The notes beneath the pieces were generated by a model. The model saw only the letters and a list, made by a program, of their open reading frames with translations, made no database searches and was not told the origin of the DNA. A stretch of DNA of 64,000 nucleotides from Halichondria panicea. Its lineage: Eukaryota; Porifera; Demospongiae; Suberitida; Halichondriidae. A program made the translations under genes and the position numbers. Of this stretch, positions 1-11,027 are shown piece after piece. Where the stretch lies: positions 2,954,800 to 3,018,799 of the forward strand of contig NC_087388.1 of the NCBI RefSeq assembly GCF_963675165.1. Direction: 5' to 3'. Each line of letters opens with the position of its first letter. Positions within the stretch are counted from its first letter, which is position 1.

Positions 1-295
1 ATGCAAAAATAAGCAAATTCATAGAAAATGGAAAAGATGGTGGTGTCAAGAATGGGTATGGAGATGGTAACAAGAATACCCTTTTTATTGGGATCACTTG
101 ACCATACATGTACATCTCGTGGACCCAATAAGGGTGTTCTAGTAACACACACATGTATACACACAGACAATGTGGGTACAGTATACATGAATGTAGGTAT
201 TAAGGATATGGGTGATCTCACTGGACATAGCTACAGTAGGTAGAGTGTGTACATCTTTACATACAGTACGTCTAATAGAGAGTTACTATATGTAC

Positions 296-3200
296 CTTTC
301 TGAGTGCTCTCCTCACTCTCTGAAAGGGTGTCACGGTAAGGACCTGCAAAAAGAAACAATGTACATTTAGCTACATGGTATTCGTACAGTATCTAAGTGT
401 ACATAATGCATGTACACCAAGAGCTCTTCTGGCATACATGCATGATAATTATGCTGGGGGAAATCGATGGTCAATCTTTATCGGCGTGCTCATACAGTAC
501 ACATGTACATGTACCTTGTACAACAAAAGTCAATTGAGTCAAAGAAGGTGGGAACATGGCTAATGTTTTACACTGCTCTATATTAATAGTACCATACGCC
601 TTTATACTCCAGATCGTACTACAAGTGACAATTGAGAAGTACCCAACTTACAATGTACACTGTACATGGATAGTGAGCAAATTTATACGAGAAGTACACT
701 GTACACACCTACATGTATAACTTACAATGTACACATGCAGTGAAGGGCACTATGCAACACTTCTGGTCCAGGATTACGATATACGTACATGCATCAGGGT
801 TTCATCTAGGATGAAAAGTTGGGGGGGAATTTCGGTGCACGTAAGCGGCTGATGTTGTACTAATAATAACGATGGTGTCATAAAAATTATGTACTAATGA
901 GATTGTACTAATGTGACAATGTACAACATTTGGGGGAGGGGGGGGGAAGAAGCTGAGCATTTTGGGGGAGAAGGTTCACCCCTGCCACCCTCACTAGATG
1001 AAACCCTGTGCTTGTATAGTGTTCAGTATGTACTGTTACTGCATAGTAATACCTGACAGGAGTATTGTGGCTAGGTGCCAGGGAATGAGATGGGTAAGGG
1101 TGAGGATGTGATGCTGGGACTGCTCCACGGCTCCACTGTCACCATCAGACCGATTCACTTGCTGCACGTGTGGGGTCGTTTGAATATCAGTTAGTATCAG
1201 AGCATAGATAATAGAGCATAGAAATATTGTTCACAGGTTTCATCACTTGCTGACATCCAGTCTAGATCTTTAGTAGTGCAGCCATACATTCGAACAAAGC
1301 AGCATAAATGGAGACTAGCTTGTCTCTATTATCCATGGTCAGAGCTAGGCAATGTTCGTGCATGTTACCCAAAGCCTCACAAGTAAAACTATATACACGT
1401 ACATGTACATGCATGTACATACATGTATACATCAACCGACCTTGACACATGTAAGCAGCTGGTGTAGGAAGTAGGAGAGCATCTCTTTCTCCAGAGTTCC
1501 CAGCTCAAAAGCCCATGCAGCTAGGGCCGGCAGCAACACCGAGTACGTTGTGGACACTACAAGTTGAGAGCGATCGGTGATAGCTTTGAGGAGAAGCTCC
1601 CAGCAAGAGCTGAACTTTGCCTCATCGTCTGTGAAAGCCACGATGATTCCTAGTGATCGTGCCACAGCTTGACGGACACTCTCGGCTGGGTCCTCCGATA
1701 GCATCTGTTTAAGCATGGAGAGAACTAGAGAACCTCGCAGCTCAGCCTGTGTGTGTGTGTGACAAGGATAGGGGTGGAAGATATGAATAGCTGCATATGC
1801 GTGGGCGGGTGGGTTGCGAACGCTATATATGAATAATTATATTGATACTCACTGGAATGTAAGGTGCCAAGACCCCACAGGACTCGGCTACTAGTAGTCT
1901 TCTCTCAGAGTATTTGTCATTTATCTGTAGTTAAATAAAGCATAACACGCATAAGCTGTGCATAGAGTGCTAGAAAACACATTGCTTCTGACAACACACA
2001 CACACACTGTACGTGTACAGTAAACTAAGCAGTATTTCCACATACATGTACCACCATACACCCTAGACCCCCCCCCCCAAACACACACACAGAGTCACAC
2101 ACCTGCTCCCACATCTGGGGCAGCAGTTCATTCTCAACCCTGTTCCCTTCTGTGAGTTTGGCAAAAGCCACACAACTGCTCATGATGACCATACGTTGAT
2201 GCTTGTCTGGTCGTTTAATGAGGTTGAACATTATGCTCATGAGTTGGTCCCTGACTTTGGAGTCCGGGTGCTTGGCCAGCACCACCAGTAGTATGGGGAT
2301 CACTTCCTAAGAGGTTGAGTCAAAATCTTCACTCAAATCCACACATAGTGACATTATGTACAGTACAACATACATGTAATCAATCAAGCAACAAGACAGC
2401 AATCAAAATCTGGTGGTTTTTGCACACAAAGACGCATTGTTATATGTACATTTACATGTACATGAAGCTTCAAGATTCTAGCAGCCACAAGCATTCTACA
2501 TGTACATTTATTATTAGGTGCAAGGCAAGCTGGCTATGTCAAAAAATCCTCACAATGCTCGGAATTTGACATTGAGTTGTGTAATTATTACATGCACTTA
2601 TGACTTGCAATCATGCAGACCAATACGTTACGGCTTACAAGCTACGCCTCCTACTACCCCTCACCTCTCTCTTGGCCAGACTGACATTGGGCACAATGTA
2701 AGGAAGACACCTGCCCAGCAACTGCACAATGTCCAGATCAGGGTCAGAGAGCTTTGCAACCTCCACTCCAATACGAGAGTCTGTCTTGGTCTGACACACG
2801 TTGAGAAGCTCTTGACGAAACAGTAGCGACATTTGATGACCAAATTCTCCTATGAGCCTCGATGGGGTAGCATTATCTCTATCGTTGCAATCACTACTAG
2901 CGGATGGGGAGCTCACACTCCGCTCTTTATTGATGAAGGCTTGGGGGGCACCATCAATTGAGCCTGACAGCGAGAATGTACGTTTGTCCTTGTCATTGAT
3001 CACTAGGGTGGCATCTGATCTGGCAGAGTTGGTAGACATTGATAGCTCCTCCCTGAGCTCTTCCCTGTTGTGAACAGCCGGCTTAGCATCTGGCACCTTG
3101 ACAGGGTTTAAAACAGCCTCAAATTGTAAATCAGAAGGAAAATTTCACAAGAATGACAAATCTACCTGTACACTGATTTTAATACAATGTACAAAACATG

Positions 3201-5884
3201 TACCTTTGTCTATGCTGGCATGCGTTCAGCAATACTGTACAGCTACAACTACAATATACAATGTAGGTCACTACTTTCTATACCCATTCTAATTCACTCA
3301 CTATCTTCGCCGTCTTGTCCTCCAGAGCGGCTTTCTCCTCCACTTGAGCCGTTTGCAATTTTGACTCAGGTGGTGATGTGTCTAGCTCGGAGATATCTGG
3401 AGAGGACCTGTTCCTGGGAGGTAAGGGAGGTACGTCCATTGTGTCCGGCTTGTTGTTCAGAGAACCCCCTCTCTTGTGCTTCCTGACACTCGGAGATGAG
3501 CTCAAGCTGGGACAGGATACTTACATGTATAATACGCCACTGCACAGAGTGAGAAGTAGCTACAAATATTACTCGTATAGGGAACAGTATGTGCATGTGA
3601 TAGTGTGGATATTCAAGTTCCTTAAAAGATCCTTACTATTACATGCATGTGCACAGCAGAATATACATGTACGATTGTATTCGGCCCCCACCTTATTTTC
3701 TTCTGCCTGGCTAGCAGAGCTTCAGTCTCCCTCTTGAGTGCAAGGTTTTCTCCTGTCAGAGCAGCCACCTGGTCATCCTGCATGATGAACAGTAGCAGCA
3801 GGCTAGAATATTATGCCATTTACATGTAGCATAATAAATTATCTATTAACAACTATCTTTCAAAAAATAATGGCTTATACTCGTAATCTAAATCTCACCA
3901 GAGCTTCAATTCTGTTCAGATTTTCCTTGTCTGAGAGCATGACGCTGTAGTTCCTGAAAAGACAAAGAAGGTCTGGGGGCTTGGAGGTGTTCAGACCCAC
4001 ATCATCCCAGTCATCAAAGTCCTGTACAGTTGACACACTATTCATGAGAACACTGCTTCTATTGGTAATGAGTTACTTAAGACAATTGTTCAAGAAATGC
4101 TAACATAATGCGAACATGTGCACGTGAAAGAAGGACTTTTGGTCTCATTAAAGCAGTGGAAAGGGTTGTCTGCACATTAAGGAGCACTTGCACATGCTTG
4201 GCACCATCTATACTCACCTGATCATCGTTTTCCTCGGTGAATGTGATGGCTGTCAGTTTGTTGTCTTGCTGCATGAGGTACTCGTGAGCAAGGAAGTTGA
4301 GAGCTCGCTTCTCATGAGGTTTGATAGGCTCCTGGAGATAGGGAAGATGACATTGCTTGAACAACAATGTGGTTCATAATCAAACAGTGCACAGTAGATA
4401 AAGAAACTACCTCCGAAATTTCCAATTCTCTAACTAATTTCTAATTCTACAAAAAATGACAAAACAAAATTACGGTGCTTATATAAATATAATATACGTA
4501 ACACCAGAAATAAAGAAGAGCCTCGATCCTAAAAGGAAACCAGCAAAGAATTAATCTGTCTTTTTACATAAAGTTTATGGTACATGTACAGTGTACACCG
4601 TTCTTGGTTTTACAAGCAACTATTGTGTTGATACAGAGCAGATACAAGTATTCATAAACACACCAATAGTAAGTTCTTATTTAGGTGATTGCTATTTGGA
4701 GCTTACATTCGACTTGGATACGACTTTCTTTGAGGGATCTCCTTCTCTACCTGTACAGATTTTTATCAAGCACTACATGTAAAGTACGAGAGGGTGCACA
4801 GTAAGGTACATAAACAAGTTGATGCAGAGGCAGAGGGGAGTGTAACAAGTACTGGCTCAGTGACTGATAGTACTTGCAATTCAGAGTTCTAAGCATATCA
4901 GCCCCACCCATTCGCTCAAAATGCAGCAATGTCTCAAGGGTAACTTTCCCATTAAGTGTGCACAAGTCTACCTCCCCAGGTACTCCAGGTACCCCTTTCA
5001 AAAACACAACCACAATCGATAGCCAACCCACCAGTTGCCTTGGTGAGACTGCCCCTGAGGGACTTAATAGTCTCCAGGGCTTTCCTCAGCTCAAACTCAA
5101 GTACAGCCACTCTGTCATTGGTATCTTTGTCCAGGTCATCAGAATAGTGACCAAACTCCATTGAATCAAGTGTAGAGTGACTCGAAGCACGCACTAGGTG
5201 AAGAAATAGATACCTCAAACTCTAGTATCTACACAAATCGCATAATACAGTGATGTAGATTTACATATAAGATATTGGAATTAACTTAGAAGATCCACCG
5301 TTGGCTCAGGGTGTCTTACAGGATTTTGAAGTAGAGGGGGGAAATAAGAAAAATTTTGGTAAAAAATAGGTCAACTGTTATTTCAATACCCAATACAAAT
5401 GTTAGTATGTAAAATTACCAGCTGAGCTGGGGGGATATCCCCCTTCCCCCCTGTAAGACACTCTGATTGTACACGTACCTGCCAGCACTAAGTCATTCAT
5501 TGAAGTGTTGCTAAGCACAAACACTATATTATGTTAAAAAAGCCACTCTGTAATAGATATGGCCATGGATGAGCGTATACGAGTCTCGCCAGCTCAGTTT
5601 TACATTTTTGAAAACTCACCCATACTGTGGAGCAGGCTAGTGGTTGGAAACTGTGGAAAAGCATTCTCAAAGTTTCCAGGGTTAGAAAAGTAGTCTCTCA
5701 AACTGGCAACATCTTTGCCAGCTTCCAGGAGCTCTGTGTACAGCTCCAAAGCTGTCAGAATGAAGCCATCTTCCAACAATGCACTAGAAAGTTCCTCCCA
5801 GTCACGAGTGGAAGTTCCTCGAGGACTAGAAGAGCCGAGCCGTGGAGGGAACACAGGAGAGTCAGAGAGAGATAGATCAGCCAT
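296..5884 (-). CDS. RELCH: RELCH (LisH, coiled-coil and HEAT-repeat Rab11 effector), N-terminal part, truncated by the window edge
   Basis: Exons read on the minus strand: 5884-5620 (ATG at 5884), 5193-5032, probably 4746-4707, 4331-4218, 4021-3899, 3777-3692, 3506-3302, 3096-2665, 2306-2103, 1924-1853, 1746-1441, 1375-1288, 1157-1053, 343-296. Together they give about 750 codons, against about 1200 in vertebrates, so the C-terminal HEAT region lies left of base 1. Recognisable blocks in order: LRDYFSNPGNFENAF, RVAVLEFELRKALETIKSLR (coiled coil), a LisH-like EKRALNFLAHEYL, WDDVGLN.SKPPDLL, a proline-rich PPLPPRNRSSPD, LLGRCLPYIVPNV, FNLIKRPDKHQR, ERRLLVAESCGVLAPYIP and SLGIIVAF (HEAT). Phases agree throughout except at the 40-nt exon 4746-4707, which leaves phase 2 before a phase-0 exon; its end, or a missed micro-exon, is unsettled. 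The donor of exon 1375-1288 was chosen to avoid a stop at 1262. In mammals RELCH binds Rab11 and OSBP and helps move cholesterol from recycling endosomes to the trans-Golgi. Confidence 0.93.
795..1008. mobile_element. Small inverted-repeat element, family A (copy 1)
   Basis: The ends CAGGGTTTCATCTAG and CTAGATGAAACCCTG form a perfect 15-bp terminal inverted repeat around 214 bp with runs of G. It lies in the RELCH intron between the exons at 1157-1053 and 343-296. Two further copies are at 42870-43169 and 60713-60932. There is no coding capacity. The target duplication is unclear. The end sequence is hAT-like, but the superfamily is a guess. Confidence 0.8.
5307..5465. mobile_element. Small inverted-repeat element, family B
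   Basis: The ends CAGGGTGTCTTACAG and CTGTAAGACACTCTG are 15-bp inverted repeats with one mismatch, around 159 bp containing G-rich and C-rich blocks. It sits in RELCH intron 1. A solitary right end of the same kind lies at about 62540-62587. Confidence 0.75.
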
Positions 5885-6140
5885 TGCCTACAACACTAAG
5901 CGAGTAGGCATTGGTCGTCAATGCAAGTTACAAAAAAGAGACAAAATTCACTTTTTCCCCTGCTGCGCATGCGCGCACACACAGGGTGGGGTAATTAAAA
6001 TTATGAAGCAGAGGCATAAGTAAATGCCTAATGGTGTGTTTTTGGTGCCAAAATGATAACTCGTCATCATGACGGCAGGGGTGGAGGGTTGTCTTTTGTC
6101 TTAGTCACTTTAGTGTTTTTCTTGGAACATGTATTTGCAC
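5885..6140. other. Region upstream of RELCH, no gene seen
   Basis: This sequence lies immediately upstream of the RELCH start codon and should hold its promoter and 5' UTR. I see no TATA box or other motif that I could defend. No open frame here looks like protein. Confidence 0.4.
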
Positions 6141-6198
6141 CTCGATCCCCGACCTAACGTTCAATTGGAGACGGATATATGGCCTGGGATCGAGGCTA
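6141..6198. repeat. Imperfect hairpin with CCTCGATCC / GGATCGAGG ends
   Basis: CCTCGATCC near 6141 faces GGGATCGAGGCTA ending at 6198. It shares its end sequence with the palindrome at 6220-6313 and is probably a deleted relative. The same end motif recurs near 7398-7414, 9411 and 37208-37239. Confidence 0.55.
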
Positions 6199-6219
6199 TC
6201 TTTTGACTAGCACAAAGAC

Positions 6220-6313
6220 TAGCCTCGATCCCAGGCCGAGTTTTCGCTTTTATAACGGTTAGTTGTTCGCCTAACCGTTATAAAAGCGAAAACTCGGCCT
6301 GGGATCGAGGCTA
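6220..6313. mobile_element. Near-perfect palindromic element with direct-repeat flanks
   Basis: Two 43-base arms (6220-6262 and 6271-6313) are exact reverse complements around an 8-base loop. The outer ends read TAGCCTCGATCCCAGG. Directly outside both arms stands GCACAAAGAC (ends at 6219, begins at 6314), a likely target-site duplication of 8 to 10 bp depending on where the element edge is drawn. It is a hairpin-type MITE with no coding capacity. Confidence 0.8.
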
Positions 6314-6759
6314 GCACAAAGACCAACTTGCACGTAGAGAACTGCAGATTCAGCATAAATACTTTTTTTTTTTTTAGGCAGCAACTAGCTATCAATGCAT
6401 GTATACATGTAAATAAGAAACATATTAGTGAGAAATGTGCTAGTTCAGCGTCAGTTCAGTGGCACTCGGCTCTCTTGGCATGCCAGGTCCATTGTGTCGA
6501 TGGATGCTATTGGATGATAATGCTATTGGATGATCTTAATTGCACCTCTTAGGCACATTGTAGCTGAGCGTAGTAGCTCAGTTTACATCTGATCCAATGG
6601 ATGGATGATCTTACCCTATATCCAAATGCAGCTCAACTTCCTTCATCCAAGGAAGAATCTGCCCTCAGTGGCTCATTTGCAAAGGGGACAGACAAATGCT
6701 CCAGCGCTCGAACTTCAAAATCCGCCTACTAGTGTATGGAATGCCATAGTGGACAATAC

Positions 6760-7412
6760 TAGAGTTTGATTCCGATTGTTGATGGCGATTATTGATTTCC
6801 TTTAAAGTAATCGATCATTGGAATCGATTCACACCATCGATTGCCATAGAGGAATCGATTGCAGGAATGGATTGCCACCATCGATTATTGGAATCGATTG
6901 TAGGAATCAATTGTAGAGTTCGATTCCGATTGTCGGTTGCCTTCCCAGCTGTCATAGAGGAATCGATTCCTGCAATCGATTGCCACCATCGATTGTCATC
7001 AATGAAACGATTCCCATAATTGATTACAGGGATCGATTACCACCATCGATTGTCAGAGGAATCGATGTGGTAATCGATCATAGGAATAAATTATTGGAGT
7101 CGATTGCCCCTACAAAGTTGTTCATAGCACATGCCTGTACAATTTACATCGATATCATTTTATTATCTTTGCAATCGTTTAATCAACAATAATAGTGTCA
7201 TATCAACCAAGGTATAGATCTATACGTACATAGATCTGCATCCTACGATCGATGGTTGGTGACGATCGATCCCTCTACAATTGATGGTGGCAATCAATTC
7301 CAAACATTGATTGCTGGGAAGGCAATAGACAATCGGAATCGACCACTCTACAATCGATTCCCGTAATCGGTTGTGGCAATTGATTCGAGGAAGAGCGGCC
7401 TGGAATCGAGGC
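6760..7412. repeat. Fold-back array of ATCGATT motifs
   Basis: About 650 bp packed with GGAATCGATTG and CCACCATCGATTG variants at irregular short spacing. The array is also an imperfect large inverted repeat: the sequence at 6912-6950 (GTAGAG..CGATTCCGATTGTC..TTGCCTTCCCAGC) reappears as its reverse complement at 7313-7352. The right end GCCTGGAATCGAGGCTA resembles the palindromes near 6.2 kb. The open frames here come from the repeat and are not genes. Confidence 0.75.
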
Positions 7413-7661
7413 TACGTAGATCTATGCACAAGTCATTATAAAATTCATGAATTGAGACTTTACACGTGCACTGTGCGCAATGCCATCTTTTGACCCTTCA
7501 CACTTCTAAACAGTTGTCTAGCCCATAGCTACAGTCAATGAATGTTGTTCACGAGTCATTCAGCTAGCTGTATAGAACATAAGTCCCACCATAATTTAGG
7601 CGCCAGCTGGGCTGAATGCATAGTCTAAAAGATGCGCCACTCAGAAAATTTTTCTGGCGCT

Positions 7662-9318
7662 CAGGGGCGGATCCAGGGGTGATTTTGAGGGGCTGAAGCC
7701 CCCCCCTTTTGAAAAAACTACCATGTGTTGTAGTCTGACTCTACAACAATTTTGCCACCAATTATGCATCTGTAGACTCACTTGAAATCACTTGAGAGAT
7801 GCTAGACAACAGCTACTAGGAGTATAAAGGATCTAGGGTAGCTAGCTGGACGTACCTAGCTAGCTAGCTAGCTATAGCTGTACGTACGTACGTACATCTG
7901 ATCAGTACAGTATCACCATAGATAGTAGAGGGGAGGGATTGGAAACATCTCAGGTGACCAATGTATTTCCCTAGAGAATTCTGACACCATGCGTGTTGCA
8001 TTCCGCAAGTATTGATTGCGATTGATTGCGAGACAGCTGCAAAGACAAAAGAGAAGAAACTGAAGAAAACTCCAGTAAGCACTGGCAGAGCTAGTATGTA
8101 TGTACATTATCCATAGTAAATGTATGGTTTACATCATTTACCTAATTTATTTGATCATCAGAGGTCCATGTAGCACTATTTTACACCTATTTAGCTGGGA
8201 ATTTGAAGGTATGAAACTTTGTGGGGGGATATCTTGAGCTAGGAAGTAGCCATGGTTGCTTGAGAGTGATCACAGTGTAGAGGAAGCATTGAAATATGCC
8301 TTAGGCATAGCTAAGTTGAGAATTAGGCTGTTTATTTTTTAATATTAACATAAAAGTGTGAAAAGAAGAATTCGTAAGTACGTTTGTTTGCGGGGGAGTT
8401 GCTGGTTAACAATACATTGTACATCACTATTGTTCAGGTCTACATATTGCCTAATGATCCCGATGTGCCTTGAGAAAAGTTTTTCCTTGCTAACCTGTAT
8501 AGTTTTGGAAATATGCTAATTCAAACTTACCCGTAAATTGCTTTCCCAGGGTACTCAGAACATCTGAGGATCTGCCAAGACCCTTTGGAAAAGTTTGGCA
8601 TGCCAATGACAGAGGGAAGGGACACTGTTATTCATTACGATTGGTCGTGCAAAAGCTGTGTAGTGACCAGATGACGGAAATACACCACTACCTAAATGTC
8701 GTCAGACTTACAAAAATTATGTTTTATGTTTGTAAACATCATCATTTCTCCATGCATCCTTTGTGATTGTGTGTATCATAATGTTAAGAAATATAAGTAT
8801 GCATTCTATAATTATGGTCATGAGCTGTGCCTAGCGCCTAGTACTATACTTTTTTTTGTGGGTGCGCATGTCTTGTTCTTTGAAGGTTTGTTAAGGTATT
8901 TATAATAGGATGTGTAATTCTTCAATGCAACAGAGAAAAGTCTCTTTCTGATGTACAGCAACCAAAGAAACTAGTTCAGATCTATGTATGTAGTAGCTAG
9001 TAGCTACAGTGGGCCAGAGACAGCTAGCTGTTCACTCTCTTTTGGCCCCAATTAAATTAACTTCCTGTCTATTTCCGGTGCGACACGCATGGGCCGCGTG
9101 AAATCCCTGTGTTTCCAATCCCTTCCCTCTACTATCTATGGTATCACCATAGTATTAAAAGTAAGTGCAGAGGTCAACGTATTCTACTCATAATATGAAA
9201 GTTCAAAGGTCAAATCTTGCAAAAAAATTCGCCTCCGGCGAGGCTGCCCAGCTGGCCTGGGCGGCTTCGCCCCTTTCTAGCTAGCCCCCCCCTTTTGTTT
9301 TTCCTGGATCCGCCCCTG
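7662..9318. mobile_element. Non-autonomous hAT-like element, about 1.66 kb
   Basis: The left end CAGGGGCGGATCCAGG (7662) and right end CCTGGATCCGCCCCTG (to 9318) are perfect inverted repeats of a type widespread in animal hAT elements. A second inverted pair lies inside: ATAGTAGAGG.GAGGGATTGG near 7920 and its reverse complement near 9115. GGCGCT occurs at both borders, offset by one base, and may be a worn target duplication. I see no transposase in the interior. Confidence 0.75.
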
Positions 9319-10299
9319 GCGCTGTAATTACATCAATTACAGTAATCAAGGTCACTAATTGGGTGTCTGCCAAATTTTGTTCAAAAGCAGTCTAGTGACT
9401 AGTAGTAATAGCCTCGATATCATGAGCCACAGGTGTTCGGTGTGGTTCGATCCCTTGTTTCGAGGTAGCGCACACATCTATCTCTATTTCTGAGCAAAAT
9501 TAAAATTGGACCCCCCTGCAAAGTACATGTATAGGTAATCCACCCATTTGCATTTATATAGCTGGCACTCAGTATAATTATTACCCCCCCCCCCCACACA
9601 CACACACATCATAGTTACTGCCTGGAGATCTTCACTATGGCTGTGCTTTCAATGCACTCCAGCAATGCAAGCTAATTAGCAATTACACTTGTTCAATAAA
9701 TGTCAAATTTTGCCTCGCAGGGCAGAAGGGAAAATATCCCCCTCCCGGACTCACTCCCACCGCCTCGAACGCCTCAATATTATTTTGTGCCCAGGCATAC
9801 TGTCTTTACACAGCTAGTACGATCCTTTGATGTCTGATCACATGCAATGATAATTATAGGATTATACGGCACGGCGGATGTGCACCGGATGTGGAAACGC
9901 CCTAATTTTTGTTACTTTTCCTTTGCACCCCTCCCCTTCCACAATTACATCCGGTGCCGTACCGGCCGTATATGCCACTTGTTGGTACATTACTTGATTG
10001 AAAACCTATCGCTATAGGCCTGCTCTGCAGTTCAATAAAGTGCATAATAATTATGCATGACTAGAGCACAAGCTGAAACAAAAAGTAGGGCCTTGCTACT
10101 ATTTGCACACCCCTGGACAGATTAGGCTTGGAACAGTGTGTCCTGTTTGGAACAATACCATGGTGCCGTGATGAACAAAAATAGCAGAGCAAGATAATGA
10201 AACCTACAAGGGTAACAAAAGTACAACATCTAAAACTAGGACAAAACCATGCTAGTTGGAGAAACTTCGCTTTATAAGAACGCAAACATAATTATGACT
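9319..10299. other. Intergenic, no gene seen
   Basis: The stretch holds a C10 run followed by CA repeats near 9588-9608 and short inverted sequences near 9870-9975 (CGGCACGG.GGATGTGCACCGGATGT against ACATCCGGTGCCGTACCGG). No frame resembles a known protein and no exon series is visible. Confidence 0.5.
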
Positions 10300-10590
10300 C
10301 TTGTTTTCTTGTACTCAGCGTTTTCTGCGTTTCTTATTCCTTGCGTTTTCCTGTTCTCAGGATTATCCGCGTTCTCTTGTTCTCAGAGTTGTCCTGTAAG
10401 GTTATCCGCAGTTTTTTTTTTGTTCTTCCAGTTGTTTTGTTCTCAGCATTATCTACGTTCTCCAGAGAACAAGAGAGTGTGGAGAACAGGAGAACGACGA
10501 GAACAGGAAAATGTTGAGAACAAGGGAACGCGGAGAAAAAAAGAGAACAAGAGAACGCAGAGAACCCTGAGAAAAGGCCAGTGCTCCTTA
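10300..10590. repeat. GTTCTC / GAGAAC fold-back low-complexity repeat
   Basis: The first half is rich in TTGTTCTCAG and GCGTTCTC; from about 10462 the second half is rich in their reverse complements (GAGAACAAGAGA, GAGAACGCAG). The whole can fold on itself. The open frames on both strands follow from the repeat. Confidence 0.7.
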
Positions 10591-10599
10591 CCAAATCAT

Positions 10600-11027
10600 G
10601 CCTCGAGGCTACGCGACCATATAACAATAACGGAGGGGACTGTATGACTTTTATTACCCCCTTACACCTTGACAACGTGATGTTTGTACCAGGATGTATT
10701 AGTATGTACTCCGCCCTCAGGAACACATAAAACTGCCCTTGGTATGCACTAGATAGCTACATCGATCATATAGCTCCTGTGGTATAATGGTGGTTACTTG
10801 ACCTTGTTATTTAATACAAAACTTGTATACGAGGAAAGATTCAGGATATCCTTGGAATTACATTCATGTCCATGCATGCAGGATATACTCTAACGAGTTC
10901 ATTTCACAACTTGGGGCTTCTAATGTTATCATTATTGGGGCTTCTAATGTTATCATTATAAAAGCCAACCAACTATTCCATTATCATTATTTTTCTGACT
11001 AGCTATTAATTACGTATAATTATAATT
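10600..11027. other. Intergenic before the GLYAT-like gene
   Basis: It contains a perfect tandem duplication of GGGGCTTCTAATGTTATCATTAT (about 10914-10960). No coding sequence is seen. The promoter and 5' UTR of the gene starting at 11028 should lie here, but I recognise no core promoter motif. Confidence 0.45.

Noticed and set aside
1262..1262. RELCH ending at the stop TAG near 1262
   Set aside because: An upstream GT at 1287 joins in phase to a plausible exon at 1157-1053 and then to 343-296, so the gene continues.
9425..9470. GTGGTTCGATCCC, like a tRNA T arm
   Set aside because: No matching tRNA body upstream; it is more likely part of the CCTCGAT repeat surroundings.
10249..10726. 130-residue open frames on both strands
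   Set aside because: They are caused by the GTTCTC/GAGAAC fold-back repeat.
10780..10815. tRNA-like start (CTCCTGTGGTATAATGGTGG)
   Set aside because: It resembles a tRNA acceptor and D arm, but no anticodon arm, T arm or closing acceptor strand follows.
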